From Venturia oleaginea (taxonomy: Eukaryota; Ascomycota; Dothideomycetes; Venturiales; Venturiaceae), in assembly GCA_013176395.1 (NCBI GenBank), contig JABMLP010000005.1, positions 620,001-684,000 on the forward strand: a stretch of DNA of 64,000 nucleotides. Direction: 5' to 3'. The notes beneath the pieces are model-generated. The model had not been told where the DNA came from and ran no database searches. It was given only the letters and a program-made list of their open reading frames with translations. Both the position numbers and the translations under genes were made by a program. Position 1 is the stretch's first letter. Each line of letters opens with the position of its first letter. Positions 22,483 through 34,556 of the stretch are shown here, piece by piece.

Positions 22483-22687
22483 ATGAGATCCATCAACACC
22501 CTCCTCTTGGCCGTATCTGCCTTCATTACTATCTCCTCGGCTTCAGCCAGTGCCATTCCCCGAGGGTCCCGATGATGCAGACACTGGGCGCGGAGGGTAC
22601 AACTCCATTCCCTCAGGCCCGCCAGCAATTCCAAGCGTGCTTGAGAAAATTGAGTTTCCGTGGTGTGTCCCAAAGTTCTGGTCATGA
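22483..22687 (+). pseudogene. Small secreted protein with one-base frameshift
   Basis: ATG 22483 encodes a clear signal peptide (MRSINTLLLAVSAFITISS, then ASASA) but hits TGA soon after, following AIPRGSR. If one C is removed from the CCCC run at about 22557-22560, the frame continues EGPDDADTGRGGYNS and ends PWCVPKFWS at TGA 22685-22687, giving about 67 residues. A short secreted, Gly/Pro-rich protein is the usual look of a candidate effector or wall-associated peptide, but no function can be assigned. Either a pseudogene or a homopolymer sequencing error. Confidence 0.45.
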
Positions 22688-22826
22688 AAGTTTAGGGGTG
22701 ATGCGTTGAGGAGAACCAAACATTGGTTGTAGTTTTAGTGTCTTGACCAAGGTTTAATGATGTTTGATGGTCGTTACTGGAGCGAAGAAAGCATTAGCGG
22801 TCAAGTCTACATGAATCAGTGCTTGG

Positions 22827-24485
22827 CTACACAGGTCCGACATTGAAATCGACCTCGACTTCCAGATCTTCCATGGTCGATGGTAACATTTCCGCTGGGG
22901 TGTACAAGTGGTCCGAATCTGGAGCGCAATTTCGACGCCAGAGCCCGGGTGGCCCTATACTCCCGACCACATCAATTTTGACCCTGAATGGCTCTAGATC
23001 TTGTGCAATTGCGTGGGATCGATGTGCCGGAAGAGGAGGGAAAGGCTCAGGCAGGCCATCTCGTGTATGATTTTCTTCTGGGAGCCAGTACGCGATTGTG
23101 ATTTTTTTGAGTTTAGGGAGTCGTGCAACATGCTCAAGCATACGTTCTGGCTTCAAGACGTATTTTGAGACCCAAAGACGAAGCTTCTCGATGGACGAAG
23201 GCAAGATATCGATCAAACGGGGCATGGAGTACAGTGATCGCATATGTCGACAAGGGAGCCACAGATCGATAGGGGTAGGTGGGTTCTTGTTGCGGTTGAG
23301 ATTAGACTTTCCAGGAGAAACTGGAGGTCCAATTCCAGATATGACAATGTCCGAAACCGCAATAGGTGCTCGACGCTAGTCGAGGGGACGCAGTTATTGG
23401 TGTAGTGATCGAAAGTCAAGTTCAGCTCCTGGAGGTGCCAGCCCACCATCTCTCCTATCGTTTGCACAAAGTCGTTGCCGTCCCATTCCTCATACCCACA
23501 CTCTTCCGTGTGTCCGCATCCACGTGTCCAACGAAAGACGCGAAGTTTCACCAGAGGCTGGAGGAATCGGCCAATAGTCCAGGAACAAGCGTCGCCTTCA
23601 TAAACGTCAATTTCCTCCACTGCTGATGTTCGATTTCGTATTTCCAGCTATAATGCTCATCGCTTGCCCATGTCATGATCTGCATCACCTTGAGCTTTTT
23701 AAACAATGGAAGAGCAAGATAGGGGCACAACTCCTGGATGTGAAAGGAGACCGTGTTTATTATCTCAAGAGTTTCCAGCTTTGAAAGAATATGAGATTTA
23801 CTGTGGTCGGCTGCTGCTGCTTGTATCAATGGTCCAATATACCAGCTCTGCTGGAGACCGTCGAACGAATAGCGAAGATGGCGTAAATTTGGTACGAGAG
23901 TAAGAAGGAGGCCGAATGCAGCACATGGATTACCCTTGATGATCCCAATGCGCCAGATTGCTGCGTGTTTCTCAGGGTAAGATGAATTGGGAGGCGGAAA
24001 GTTTGACGCCCTTGAAGAAATTCTGGCATTGGATATGACAGAGAGTACTGCTCGGCAGCCTTGATGTACTTCGATGATTCTATCACCGGTATGAGTTGAT
24101 CGCGACCCGGAATATCTTCAAATTCTCAAGCTTCCGCCTCTACCATTCGAAATGTGCTGTCAGAGCTGGATGAAAATTCGAGTAATTTGATGTACTGCCG
24201 AGTCAGAGGTTTTGCCAAGAGAGCCAAGGCAACCACGGCTGGTTCATACAGTCTGACATTCGGTCCAAGATAGCAGTCCTCCCCCGGTTTCGCGCTCAAG
24301 TGGTGGGAAATTACCTCCAGCAAAGTCGTGTGGTTCATGGTGTAGAAGTAGTGTTCGTCGAGAAGGGAGCCCTCCGCTGCTTCGTAGATGTCCTTGCATG
24401 TCTGGACAAAAGCCTCAATGCCATCGGGATGGCATTCGGCAATGACCATTTGGAGCAGTTCGGTGGGGAGTTTGAGGAGAGACAT
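22827..24485 (-). pseudogene. F-box protein gene, multiply disrupted
   Basis: Starts at ATG 24485 with a canonical fungal F-box (MSLLKLPTELLQMVIAEC, then EAFVQTCKDIYEAAEG). F-box proteins recruit substrates to SCF ubiquitin ligases. The frame hits TGA at about 24126 right after MVEAEA and continues in frame with EFEDIPGRDQL. Single-base shifts then occur near 24005, 23630 and 23285, each followed by clearly coding sequence such as AAIWRIGIIKGN, LVKLRVFRWTRG and RLIDILPSSIEKLRLW. The last frame ends VDFNVGPV at 22827. The reconstructed gene would be intronless and about 550 residues with LRR-like repeats. With one stop and three shifts it is a pseudogene. Confidence 0.65.
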
Positions 24486-27089
24486 AGTGAGTTTCTGATG
24501 GCAGAGGACAGAGGCGAGGATTTGATGTTGTAGACGCGTCGTTTGGGTGGCGTATGCTGTTGAGGGTTTCAACAACGAATGACAACAGGTCTCTAGCAGG
24601 GTTAATTCACCAATCAGTGATATCTTATCAGCTTACCAGCCAATAGATACCAACCAAACTCGTTGAAATCGTCCCGTGGCGCGCTGGTACGAGAAAGACT
24701 GTAACACTTGGCACGAAATTCGCAAGGAATCTTCGATATTCTCGTAGGCGTAGATCTCATCTGTGCATGCGTAGAATACCGTCCGGTTTGCGCAGAGACT
24801 GTGCTGATAACGATGTATACGTAGCATCTTTTGGACGCATCCAAAGTCAATATCGATCATGAAAAAGAATGCCTACAAAATCTATAGCCAGCAAATAACA
24901 TCATATTGAACCCTTAGGAGGTACTTCCAGATCGAAACAGGCTGTCTTATGATTTTTTCAAAACCGTATATACAACAGGCTTAACTTACTGCGTTATGCA
25001 GTACTTTCGGACCGCATAATGGTCGATGGAACGTCAGTGACAGGAAACTGGAGAGTGAATCGAACGCAAGCTCAAAGTCATTCCCGCATAGAGCAGGATT
25101 GGAGCAAATATTCATTTATTCATATGAAGCGTCAAGAGAAAAGGAGCTCCTTAAAGTCCACTGATCATGTGCCGTTTTCCGAAAGCGTGTCTCACTGCTT
25201 TCCTGAACACCCAAATGAGCCTGAAATTGGCTTTCTGCAGTTTCGTTTCCATGTAAAGCTTGTATAGTTGAGTGCTTCATAAACATATCCAAGCATTTGA
25301 ATGAAGTGGCTTATCTTCTTCAATGTCTCAATTCCGGGATCCACTTCGACGCGTCTTGCCGCCATATTTACCGCATTGATTCCTTTGCCATGCCATACCT
25401 GTTTTCCGCATTGGTCGCTTTTGGTCTCGAGTTCCGAGCCAAAACCGCGAGAACCGGTCTGAATTAGCGGGATAGACAGGTCGCACGTCCTTAGCCTCGT
25501 CCGTACTATGACAGGCAGATCGCAAGGGTTCTATTTGAAAACAACAGAGGGCTAAACACCAAACATTATAAGCGTCGTAGACTGGTCGCCATGATGGAGA
25601 ATCCGATAGCTTGTGGAATATTGACAGCATTATGTTCTTGGTCCACATTCAGACCAGCTCGGAAGAACGGCCAAGTGTGTCTTCAATCTGGCAGCAAGTT
25701 GAGGATGTGGGTTCCCTCTGTTGCTAAATTGCAATTGAAGCCAGGCAAAGATGAGGACTGTTCCCTCAGACAAATGAAATAGCAACAATAGACGATTTGG
25801 AGAGGCCGTAGATGAAACGCGTCGATTTCATGTTCAATCGTCCACAATATGGAGCTCATAATGATTCGCAGGCTAGCCATAGAGCATACATCAGCGTGTC
25901 GTGATGGAAACATAGCCCGAGCCTCCAGGAGCCGAGATGTTGATCTTTAATTGTCACTCTGTGAAAATCTTGGAGACGAGTACGAGCTATCCGTACGCAT
26001 GTTGGGACCGTTATACTCTGGTTCATTGACGGGACGAGGCTCGAGAGGATTGGTGAGATGGACATACAGCGAGCGAAGTTGTTGATTTCGCTTGCTTGTT
26101 CGTTAAAGGGTCCTTCGGCTGGAATATACTTGGCACCGAGTCCTCTCCTTGTTTCTCCAGCACGTGACCCAGAGACTCATCTCATTGGATATTGGTAGTA
26201 GTTAAAGAAATTCGTGATAAAATGTATAGTATAATATCCATGGAATAGATGCCTGTGTTCTTCTTAATTCCAGGTTTTCAAGTCACGTCTCCTGATTTCA
26301 ACAAAGCCCCCACTCTTGCTCATCCCCATCTTTCTTCCTCACACACTTCTTCAATGCTTCCAGCTCTGTCTCTATCCTCGCGACGCTCCTTTGCTGAAAG
26401 ATGGAGAAGTTTAAATGCCCATGCCACGCCTTAGCCTTTTCATTGGTGTTTCGCACATTTTCGCTACGAAACGTCCGTACCATCCATCGTGCATTCCCCC
26501 GGATTTCATCTATTACCGGCATAACCCTATCTACAGAACGAACGGAAGCTTGTCAGCGGGTCAGCGGGGGAGCCTCTGATGCTAAGACTGATGCGATCGG
26601 GCCACTGCCGAGGAGACCCTATAACTGTCTGGAAAATATTTCTCAATTTAAATGCCCGTTTCGCTTCAAGGAAACATGTATGCACAACCCTCTTTTGAGC
26701 GAATGAAGAGGCGATTGATCTACACCCCAATATATCTCACAATGCCTAGCTGATAGAGCGGGAGGCAGGCCACGTCGAATTTGCCCTGGGCTCTCAGAGT
26801 TCTGAACCGTCTCTATCGCGTGAAACCGTCTAACCCAAGCCCAACTTCTATCCAAGACACCACAACGCGTTCGTTCGATGAACCACCATCGTATAGCCCA
26901 TCCAGCTATCACATTCACCAAGTATAAGGACACCAGCTGCTCTCGCATCAGCAATCGACAGCCAGGCACTTCAGCATCTCGAATCATCAGCTTTGTTTCG
27001 AGCTTCCTCATTTTTCTGTCTTCAGTTCTCTCACTTCGGAGTATACTTCTTTCACTTCTAGCAACAACATCAATATCAGCAACATCAAA
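24486..27089. other. 2.6 kb without a recognisable gene
   Basis: Frames on both strands are short and lack motifs. A minus-strand frame at 26298-26522 with a charged helical end (ARIETELEALKKCVRKK) might be a fragment of a coiled-coil protein, but I found no start or partner exons. Confidence 0.3.
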
Positions 27090-27734
27090 ATGGTTTCCTC
27101 CAAGTCGATGGTCATCGCTGTCGCCGCAGCTGGTTTCGTCGCCGCAAACCCAGGCCCAAGCCCAGCTCCAGCTCCAGCTCCAACTGACCCTGCTCAGTAT
27201 ACTGGCTACACACCACACTTGCCCAAGTGGGCCTCAACTGTGCCACCAGAGAAACTCTCAGCTCTCCAAGCGGACATGCACTCTCTCGGAAGCTCCATCA
27301 AAGGAAACAAGCTATACACCTCGATGACAGCAGTTATGGCCACGGCCGTCCCAGAATCATTCAAGCAAGCCGTCTTGACCAACCCAGAAAGCATCCACTC
27401 ACGATACAAGAACGACAAGCCTGACTGGTATGATTTTGTCTTCATATAGACCAATTCAGAATGCTAATACGAGTACAGGTACAAAGCCATACCAACCGAC
27501 GTCCGAGGCTTCATGGAAGAGAACCGAAAGAAAGCGAAGAGTATCTTCACGCACGACATCGGCCCACTCCCAACTCGAACAGACGAACGCAACAAAGGCG
27601 CTCAAAAAACCGCCACCGCCACCGGTGCCTCAGCAACAGGCAAGCAATCCTCGGAAGCAGAATCGTTACGAGTCTTTGGTGCAGGATGTGCTGCCCTCAT
27701 CGGTGCCTTTGGTGTTGCCGCTCTTCTCCTATAA
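27090..27734 (+). CDS. Small secreted protein with a GPI-anchor-like tail
   Basis: Exons 27090-27427 and 27479-27734 join in phase to 197 residues. A signal peptide (MVSSKSMVIAVAAAGFVAA) precedes a Pro-Ala repeat (PSPAPAPAPT). The central region contains the motif TPHLPKWASTVPPEKLSALQADM and a helix-rich part ending in FTHDIGPLPTRTDER. The C-terminus has a Ser/Thr/Ala-rich stretch and ends in a hydrophobic tail (CAALIGAFGVAALLL) after a small-residue site, typical of GPI-anchored wall proteins. No Cys-rich domain is seen. Function unknown; location at the plasma membrane or cell wall is inferred from the signals. The gene is intact with a 51-bp intron. Confidence 0.78.
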
Positions 27735-28544
27735 AAATAACGCTTTCGTTCGATACTTCTTTTTCATGATGATGCGATTTCTCTCGCTTCACTACCTTTG
27801 ATGCTGTCTTTAGCGTTTTTAACTACTACACGCATTTTGAACGGTCTGACGGTCGTTACCCGGATACATTTCCGGACGTGGGATGGGATGGGGCTTGAGC
27901 GACTTTCATACACTATCGTTAATCATATAGGATGCGATAAGGTGGACAGGGAGGGCGAGGTATTCGCGGCGCATACGGCGCACCAAAGATTTCGGATTCC
28001 TGGTTGTATACACTTTTTGTAGATTGAAATCATCACTATTACCTTTGAGACCTTGTCCTAGCAGAAACCTTGCTACCCATCGCTCTTCGCATGGATTTTT
28101 TTTTTTTTCTCTATAATGAACCATTGGTGGGTGGGGTATATTTGGAACTCGTCGGTTATATCCTTTAGGCATCGCTATCAAAAGGCAAGATTTTTAATAT
28201 GAAGGATAGGTAAGTTAGAGGCTAAGACCAATTATCTGTTTACTTGGCGCGCGTGGTCGTCCATGCTGGTCGAACTACCAGATCTGCTGCACAGATCATC
28301 AGATTCATCGCCAGGGTCCTGGGGATGCTAGGGATCGACTGCTAGGGCTACCATGTGCCATGGTCGGTGTCGGTCATTATCGTGTAGCCGATATCCGACA
28401 CTTGGCGTTTTTATCGACAGGAGTCTTCAACTGTAAATTTTCGACCGCTTAAGAACCTCTCGTACCGCTACTAAAACAACGCTGAGAGTTAACATTCCCT
28501 GTTGAGAGTGATAGATTATCGGAAGCAGACTACCAGCACTGCAT
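27735..28544. other. Intergenic; nothing recognised
   Basis: Contains a T11-like run near 28090 and no coding signal. Confidence 0.35.
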
Positions 28545-31500
28545 TTATCTCTCCACCTTGAGTTCGAATGTCATCCTTATACGAGCGAAACTCATACCAA
28601 ATTGACCAACACCGAATCCCAAACACATCTTCTGTATCGGATTGTCGTAGACCATGTAGGCATACCTCTGGTACCACTCACGAAACATTTGCGCCACTGC
28701 TGCATCTTCCTTGCAATCACGATAGAAGACGACAAGTAACTCAAGCACATCCAAGATGGGATCGTTCGTAAAGTCCCAGTTGCCACGATCCTCGAGTGCC
28801 ATCCCTTCGAACCGCTTCAGCGCAATGATTAGAAGAATCTCCATCTTGTTCCACTCTTTGCGGGCCCGAAACGAGCACTGCCAAAGGTCAATGCTTTTCG
28901 CAATCGAGTAGGAATTCTCCGAATCGGGGGTAGGCATGCGTTTGAGCAGTTGATCGATCTCAGGGTGGCGATCGGCCTCGTATAGCTTCCATCCATAATC
29001 GTGTACTGTTTTGGCCCACAGTTGACTATGATATCCCACCAGGGGAATAACCATGGAAGCAGACTTTTGTAACATATCGGTCGCGAGTGCTGAGTCCGTT
29101 TCGACCTTGGGGAGAAGTCCGAACATAATGCCCATACAATATACCTCCAGATCTGACGCTTCTTTGCACTCCGTAAGCCAACTTCTTAGTACGTGTACGC
29201 CTGTTCTAGATTCAACAATGGTCATTTTGCCCATTTTCGATTCGAAGTATCTTGGTGTTCCGGCCCTTGCTCTCCACCTCTCCACGAATTTAATTACTAA
29301 TCGATGTCAGTGTTCACTGAGGTGATCGGGCAGACTCATATTACCAATTCTACCTATTATTCCAGATATCAAATGTGCAGGTTTGCGTGAACCATCGCCA
29401 CGTCTCAAGGCTAAGGGCAACACCAAACGAGTCATCGCTGGCGTATTTTGTGATTGAAGATGTTTAATATCGAGGACGGAGCCCGATTCTACGTTGGGTT
29501 TAGAACCTTTGCCTCTAAAGATCTTCTCTTTCAATCTCCGGAAACTGGCTTTTGGTTTCGAGCTCTTGACTGATGCCGGAAGTTGGCTCGGTCCAGCAGC
29601 CAAGAGGGAATAGACCCGACTCAGTAGTTCTTCCCATGTGGCTCCTGCATATTTAAAGACGCCTAGGTCACGAAAAAGGTCCTTCGTCTAATCTTCCGCC
29701 TCAAAACTGTCAGACAGAATTGCAAATTGCTTCTCCACTGCGATAAACCAAAGATCCATCCGGTCGGGGATCTTCTCGACATAGCACTCGACGATGTGGG
29801 CGTAATTCTTCGAACAATGAGTCTGCAAGAGGAACTCAACCATAATCGAGATCCCTTTAGCGTCCAGATGACCGAAACTTTCGCGTGATTCCATTAGCCG
29901 TGCCGTGTGGTTATAATATCGTTGTTGAAGTTTGGTAACTTGATGTCGTTGATCATATCGCTTAGAGAAGTCCGGCTGGGGATAACTGAACGTAATAAAC
30001 CGGAGAGTCTTCAGAAACCATTCTTCTTTTTCACGCCCGAGTCTATACTCTGCCCAGTAATGTGCTACCTGGAGATAGTTAAATCTGAAACCGCGTTCCA
30101 CAATAATTCTTGACCTACCGGATGCATGTAGAGCCTTGTATTATCGCGCTTTCGGAAGACCAACGAGTAAGACACCAATCGCTGGAGTGCGAGGTCAAAT
30201 TGCTGTAGATTAGTGCGGAGCGCATTCCTCTCATCTTTTCTTAATGTGTCTTTCAGCTCTGTTGTGACCACATTTCCCTCGTCATTCCAAGCTTTTTGTG
30301 GCACGAATCCTCGTCGCAAAACTTCTTCAGTGATGTCGGAAGCATCACCACCATGGTTTGGAAGCCAGTCTAGGAAATTCTTATGGGGGTGTTCCAGATT
30401 ATCACTGATCAGCATCCATCGCTTGTGTAGGTTGTTGGCTAGCCAGGATTGAAGTGATTGTTGATTGAGGGTTTCCTGGATCGTTGCAAGGCTATCTTTG
30501 AAAGCATTGTCGGTCAAACACGAGACCCAGAAGACAGCGTCGTAGTGCTGGCGATGACTGAAGGCATATTGTGAAGCAATCTGACTTTTGCCAACTCCTC
30601 CCATTCCATACAGGACTACTGTTCGTCTTTCATTCATGTGATCCATTGAGTTAGGCATCAAGCGATTTTCCCATGTCGGCTAGTTCTGCTTCTCGGCCTT
30701 GAAAATTCATATTGCGAGGTAGATCGACTTGAAATGATTTGACAAAAGGCTCGTTGTCTATTGAGGTCAGCTTCCCGATTACTGTCCCCCAAACCTCACG
30801 TACTTGGAACTGTGGGAACCAAGCCAAGTCTAGCCTCCAGGAGGCGTTCTTTCTCCTTCTCTGTTTCCGTCTCGGCAATTGCGGTGACTGCCAAAGCCTC
30901 GATATGTCCTGCAATCTCCTGGTAGCTGGAATTTGTTGGTTCTGAATATCTGCAAATTGACGCGTGGGTTTCTGATAGCGGAAAGGAAAGTTCCATGGGT
31001 TGGTTCATAACGGCAGAACCTTGCTCTACAATCTTCGGATGTGTCAGTAGATACAACAACCAGGCGTAACGAGGAGCAAGCGTTACCAGTTTGGAACCTG
31101 GTCCTATTCTGGTCTCCTTCGTTTCGCGGAATGAGCGTTTAAGTATTTGCTGTACGGAAGCAACACTTGTAAAGTTTTTTAAAATGGTCCTCAAAGTGTC
31201 CGAAAAGGGTTGTAATTCCTGCGCGAGAGCCCCAGCATTTTTACGGAGTTTTGACCACGCCACCAGTCTTTGAGCATAATCCAGCCATGCAGCAAGATCG
31301 GCACCTGAGTGAGGTGTGCCCAAGAACACAATCCCTTTAGTCGATTTTACGATAGTCGCATAATGAGGCATCAATGTCCCGTGATGAGAGCCAGTATCAT
31401 GAATTACAGACTGCGTCACGACGGTGGCTGTGGCGACTTACATTTTTGACAACAATGCCACCAAGGGAGTGGGCGACGAACAACAAAGGGCGATCCCAAG

Positions 31501-31740
31501 AACCGTCAGCGTTCGATGCAGATATCAATGGGGCTGTAAACACTATACTTTATCGCCCATTCTTTTGAGCAGTAACCCACCGAGAAGAGAATCTGCGTGA
31601 TCGACTACTTTGCTCTCGACGACATCCTTGAAATGGTTCGCATTGTAGCCAAATGTCATTATGCGAGCATCTTTCACAATAGCTGGTAGGAAATCGGCAT
31701 CTCGGCTCCAATTTTTCCCATCGGATTCCCATGTCTAGAA
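28545..31740 (-). pseudogene. NLR-like gene relic: alpha/beta hydrolase plus NB-ARC plus C-terminal helical region
   Basis: Reading on the minus strand from about 31740, in broken frames: ESDGKNWSRDADFLP and ARIMTFGYNAN, then PLLFVAHSLGGIVVKN (nucleophile elbow SLGG) and TKGIVFLGTPHSGADLA. These are the N-terminal esterase-like domain common in fungal NLRs. Next come FQGREAEL and the P-loop GMGGVGKSQIA of an NB-ARC ATPase, with WMLISDNLEHPH as Walker B. Directly after LDWLPNHGG the sequence jumps to DASDITEEVLRRGF, so the second half of the NB-ARC appears deleted. A winged-helix-like part (LQRLVSYSLVFRKR, YMHPVGQELLW) and TPR-like helical segments follow down to 28545. At least two frame changes (near 31553 and 31411-31441) and an upstream TAG before TWESDGK mark it as a pseudogene. 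Intact relatives act in heterokaryon incompatibility or other non-self responses. Confidence 0.75.
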
Positions 31741-32215
31741 TCCGACACGGAGAGGCTGTTTCAGTATGAAAAACGTAGGATTCAGAACTGAAGGAAGAAA
31801 CGGGCAGAAGCACTCAAAATGGGCGCGGGGTGCCTTTTCTGTTGCAGTAAGGGTTGCAAGGTGATGTAAACATGTATGATGTCTATCATTGTGTATTGTA
31901 TTTCTATGTTCAGCCGTAGAGCTGATGTTTACATATGATGTGTGTACTCTAGCAGGAGCTATTGTGATAAAGGAAGTAAGAACGGTATAGCTCAAGTGTG
32001 CCTTCTGTACCAGGATGTGACATTTTCAGCTCTTATCAGCCTTTGTTCCCGGTGAGGGTCAGTTGGAGAATGAGCATGATTGGATGCAGCCAGATGGTGG
32101 CGCCATGATGGGAGTCAAGAACCACCCAGCTCTTGATGATTCTCATGTAGTTGGTTGTGAAGGTGATGGATTTGAAGTCTTGAATGCACCAAAACTGAAA
32201 TTGGAGTACGCTTGC
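31741..32215. other. Intergenic, 5' side of the NLR relic
   Basis: No coding signal beyond the relic itself. Confidence 0.3.
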
Positions 32216-32410
32216 GATACAACGTAAGATTGATTGATTGATTGATTTTATCCTACTCGGTTGCAGCCGCTTAATCAGGCAGCTATGTCCGGTTAGGAGG
32301 ACTTCATCAGACAGCCGACACGTGATAGATTATATAATCCACCGCGCCCCACTTCGCCCCGTTCACTGAAACAAGACCAGCTGTCCCCTCCGTCCTCCCT
32401 CTTTTCCCTT

Positions 32411-32454
32411 AACCAGTATCTCCAAATGCCCGCTGGCTCTTGTAGATACTGGTT
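32411..32454. repeat. 11-bp perfect inverted repeat (hairpin)
   Basis: AACCAGTATCT at 32411-32421 pairs with AGATACTGGTT at 32444-32454 around a 22-bp loop. Confidence 0.7.
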
Positions 32455-32729
32455 ATTCTGCTAGTATATCTGTGCTATGTAGACTCAAGAGGCAATGCCT
32501 CGTGTTTCGCTAACCTTTTACCTACAGTCTCCCTCTAATGCTCAGCTTTGTCTATCTGTTTCGCCTTATCCCTCAAGGCCAATGGGTTCCCTAAGTATGT
32601 TTCTGCTTGTGAAAGTTGCCTTGCACCAGATTCCTATGCGGCGGTGTATTTGGTTGTGTGATGCTGGAGACAATAGTAACCATCGTAGTCGTGATTTCGC
32701 TGCTTGGGTGTGATACTCCGGGTATGCCC

Positions 32730-33363
32730 GTGGACGAGGCTGTCTGGTAGCTGCCGTATTGTATGGCGCCGATCGTGCTATAGACCTGCCGTCTTATAGT
32801 CGGAGCCTATCTGCTGCTAGTCGCTCTCCCTACTTGCTATATCGCGCTCCTACTCTTGCCAATGCCATAACTGGGACGCAACAGTCTGGGGAGAGGCTCA
32901 AGGCTACGTCTGCTGGCTTGTAGGGAGGGGATTTGCCGCCAATAAGCTCCTTCTATACGTCCTTACTGCTTACTGTGTTGCGCACCTACTCTTGCCAATG
33001 CCATAACTGGGACGCAACAGTTTGGGGAGAGGCTCAAGGCTCTGGACATCAGCTTGCAGCAGGACGGTTTGCGGAGACGATAGTAGATGAGGTTCTCTAG
33101 CAGCTGCCGTATCGTGTCGCACCGATTGTGTTGTAGACCTGTCGTCTTATAGTCGGAGCCTATCTGCTGCTAGTCGCTCTCCCTGCTTGCTATATCGCGC
33201 ACCTACTCTTGCCACTGCCATAACTGGGACGCAACAGTCTGGGGAGAGGCTCAAGGCTACGTCTGCTAGCTTACAGGGAGGGGATTTGCCGCCAATAGGC
33301 TCCTTCTATGCGTCCTTACTACTTACTGTGTCGCGCACCTACTCTTGCCAATGCCATAACTGG
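32730..33363. repeat. Nested tandem repeats, ~353-bp unit
   Basis: Starting with GCTGCCGTAT (near 32750 and 33103), about 270-350 bp are duplicated in tandem, including CTTATAGTCGGAGCC and GGGGATTTGCCGCCAATA. Inside each copy a shorter motif, CCTACTCTTGCCA then TGCCATAACTGGGA, occurs twice (32849, 32985; 33202, 33338), 136 bp apart. Confidence 0.85.
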
Positions 33364-33377
33364 GATACAACGTAAGA

Positions 33378-34556
33378 CGGACCATCCCGAGGCCGTTAGT
33401 GCGGCTAGGGTCAGCACGTGACTGCCTACACGTGGAATCGTTCCTATTCTCCCAAGGCTGATATGTACATGAAGCCAGGAGAAAAGAGAAGGCAAGTTTA
33501 GAATACTTGAAATGATGCTCGGATATTACTAGTAGGGACGAACTAGTTCTCGGAAGCTAAACGTCTACATCTTGGATCTATGAGAAAAGTATCGTGATGT
33601 CTAAACATGATAACGTTTCTGGGTAGCAAACGTGTAGATTCAAGTCCGGTTTACTGTTAGGGGACTAAATCCGAGCACGCTTCTCTTCCACCAACTCTAG
33701 TAGATCCAACAGGGTGAGAGATTGTACCCAGCCCGCAAATGACAGTTATCCATGTAACTCTCCTAGACTCGATGCAGGTATAGTAGATATAGCCGCGCCT
33801 GTCGGTGAGGTCGAAGCTACTGGAGCTACTATCACAGATGAGTAAACCGTATGGGCTCAAAGATAGGCGTTTTTGCGATTGGATGGAAATATGGCCAGTC
33901 GATGGTGAATGCTACAGTGAGACTGTGATAAAGAAATCCTTTGCGGGCGGGGTCAGGCAAGACCCTGTATTCTAAAAGAGAGGGTCTGCTGCTTGCCCAG
34001 GCCCTGTGCGCAATGAAAACCTTCCGAGGCACGCGAGGTTCTCTGCTTCACCACCACCACCACCACCACCACACTCCATCTCCATCCCTCAGCCTGATAC
34101 CTCGATCTGCCCTCTAAAACTAGACCGACGGGACTCTACCCACATACGCGCTCTCCTCATTCAAATGGCATGCTCACAGCTACACCCTATCCTCTTATTA
34201 TCGAGGCCAATCTTCGTACTCCTTTTCATTCAATGCTGAAATCCAGCGACTCTCATCTGATCCTGTCGCGAATCCAAAAGCAGACACAACTTACTCGAAT
34301 TGCGCTTTGCGACGTGATGATTGGACTCGGTTAGCCGCTTAATGAGCTTAGCGGGAGTGTCCCTCATATCGCAGGCCAGAAGACCAGTTTTTGCATGATT
34401 GACATGGTGACAGGCGTATCTTGGAAGAGGACAAAATCAATATTCTGAGAATGGCGGTGCCTATGCCAGTATGGGATTCATCAGTGTTACTACTCCGGAG
34501 TACGGACGCAATGTCGAATCGGGGCACAGATATGCCCAGGCAACGTCAAGCGTCTG
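33378..34556. other. Intergenic; nothing recognised apart from a microsatellite
   Basis: No gene found. A (CAC)n microsatellite lies inside it. Confidence 0.3.
34049..34073. repeat. (CAC)8 microsatellite
   Basis: About eight uninterrupted CAC units. Confidence 0.9.

Larger units (their letters stand above)
32216..33377 (-). mobile_element. Candidate non-autonomous retroposon with 14-bp direct repeats
   Basis: The segment is bounded by exact direct repeats GATACAACGTAAGA (32216-32229 and 33364-33377). Read on the minus strand, it ends at the left flank in an AATC tandem tail (four units, 32228-32243 on the plus strand as GATT). Long target duplications plus a simple-repeat 3' tail are features of LINE/SINE-type insertions. 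The body has no reverse transcriptase frame; it carries a ~353-bp tandem duplication near the other end. No clear pol III A/B boxes were found. The retroposon reading is inference. Confidence 0.4.

Noticed and set aside
26298..26522. Minus-strand frame with a charged helical end
   Set aside because: No start context, partner exon or family; kept only as a remark in the intergenic entry.
33625..33655. GATTCAAGTCC resembling a tRNA T-arm
   Set aside because: The T-stem does not pair (G53-C61 missing) and no cloverleaf fits.
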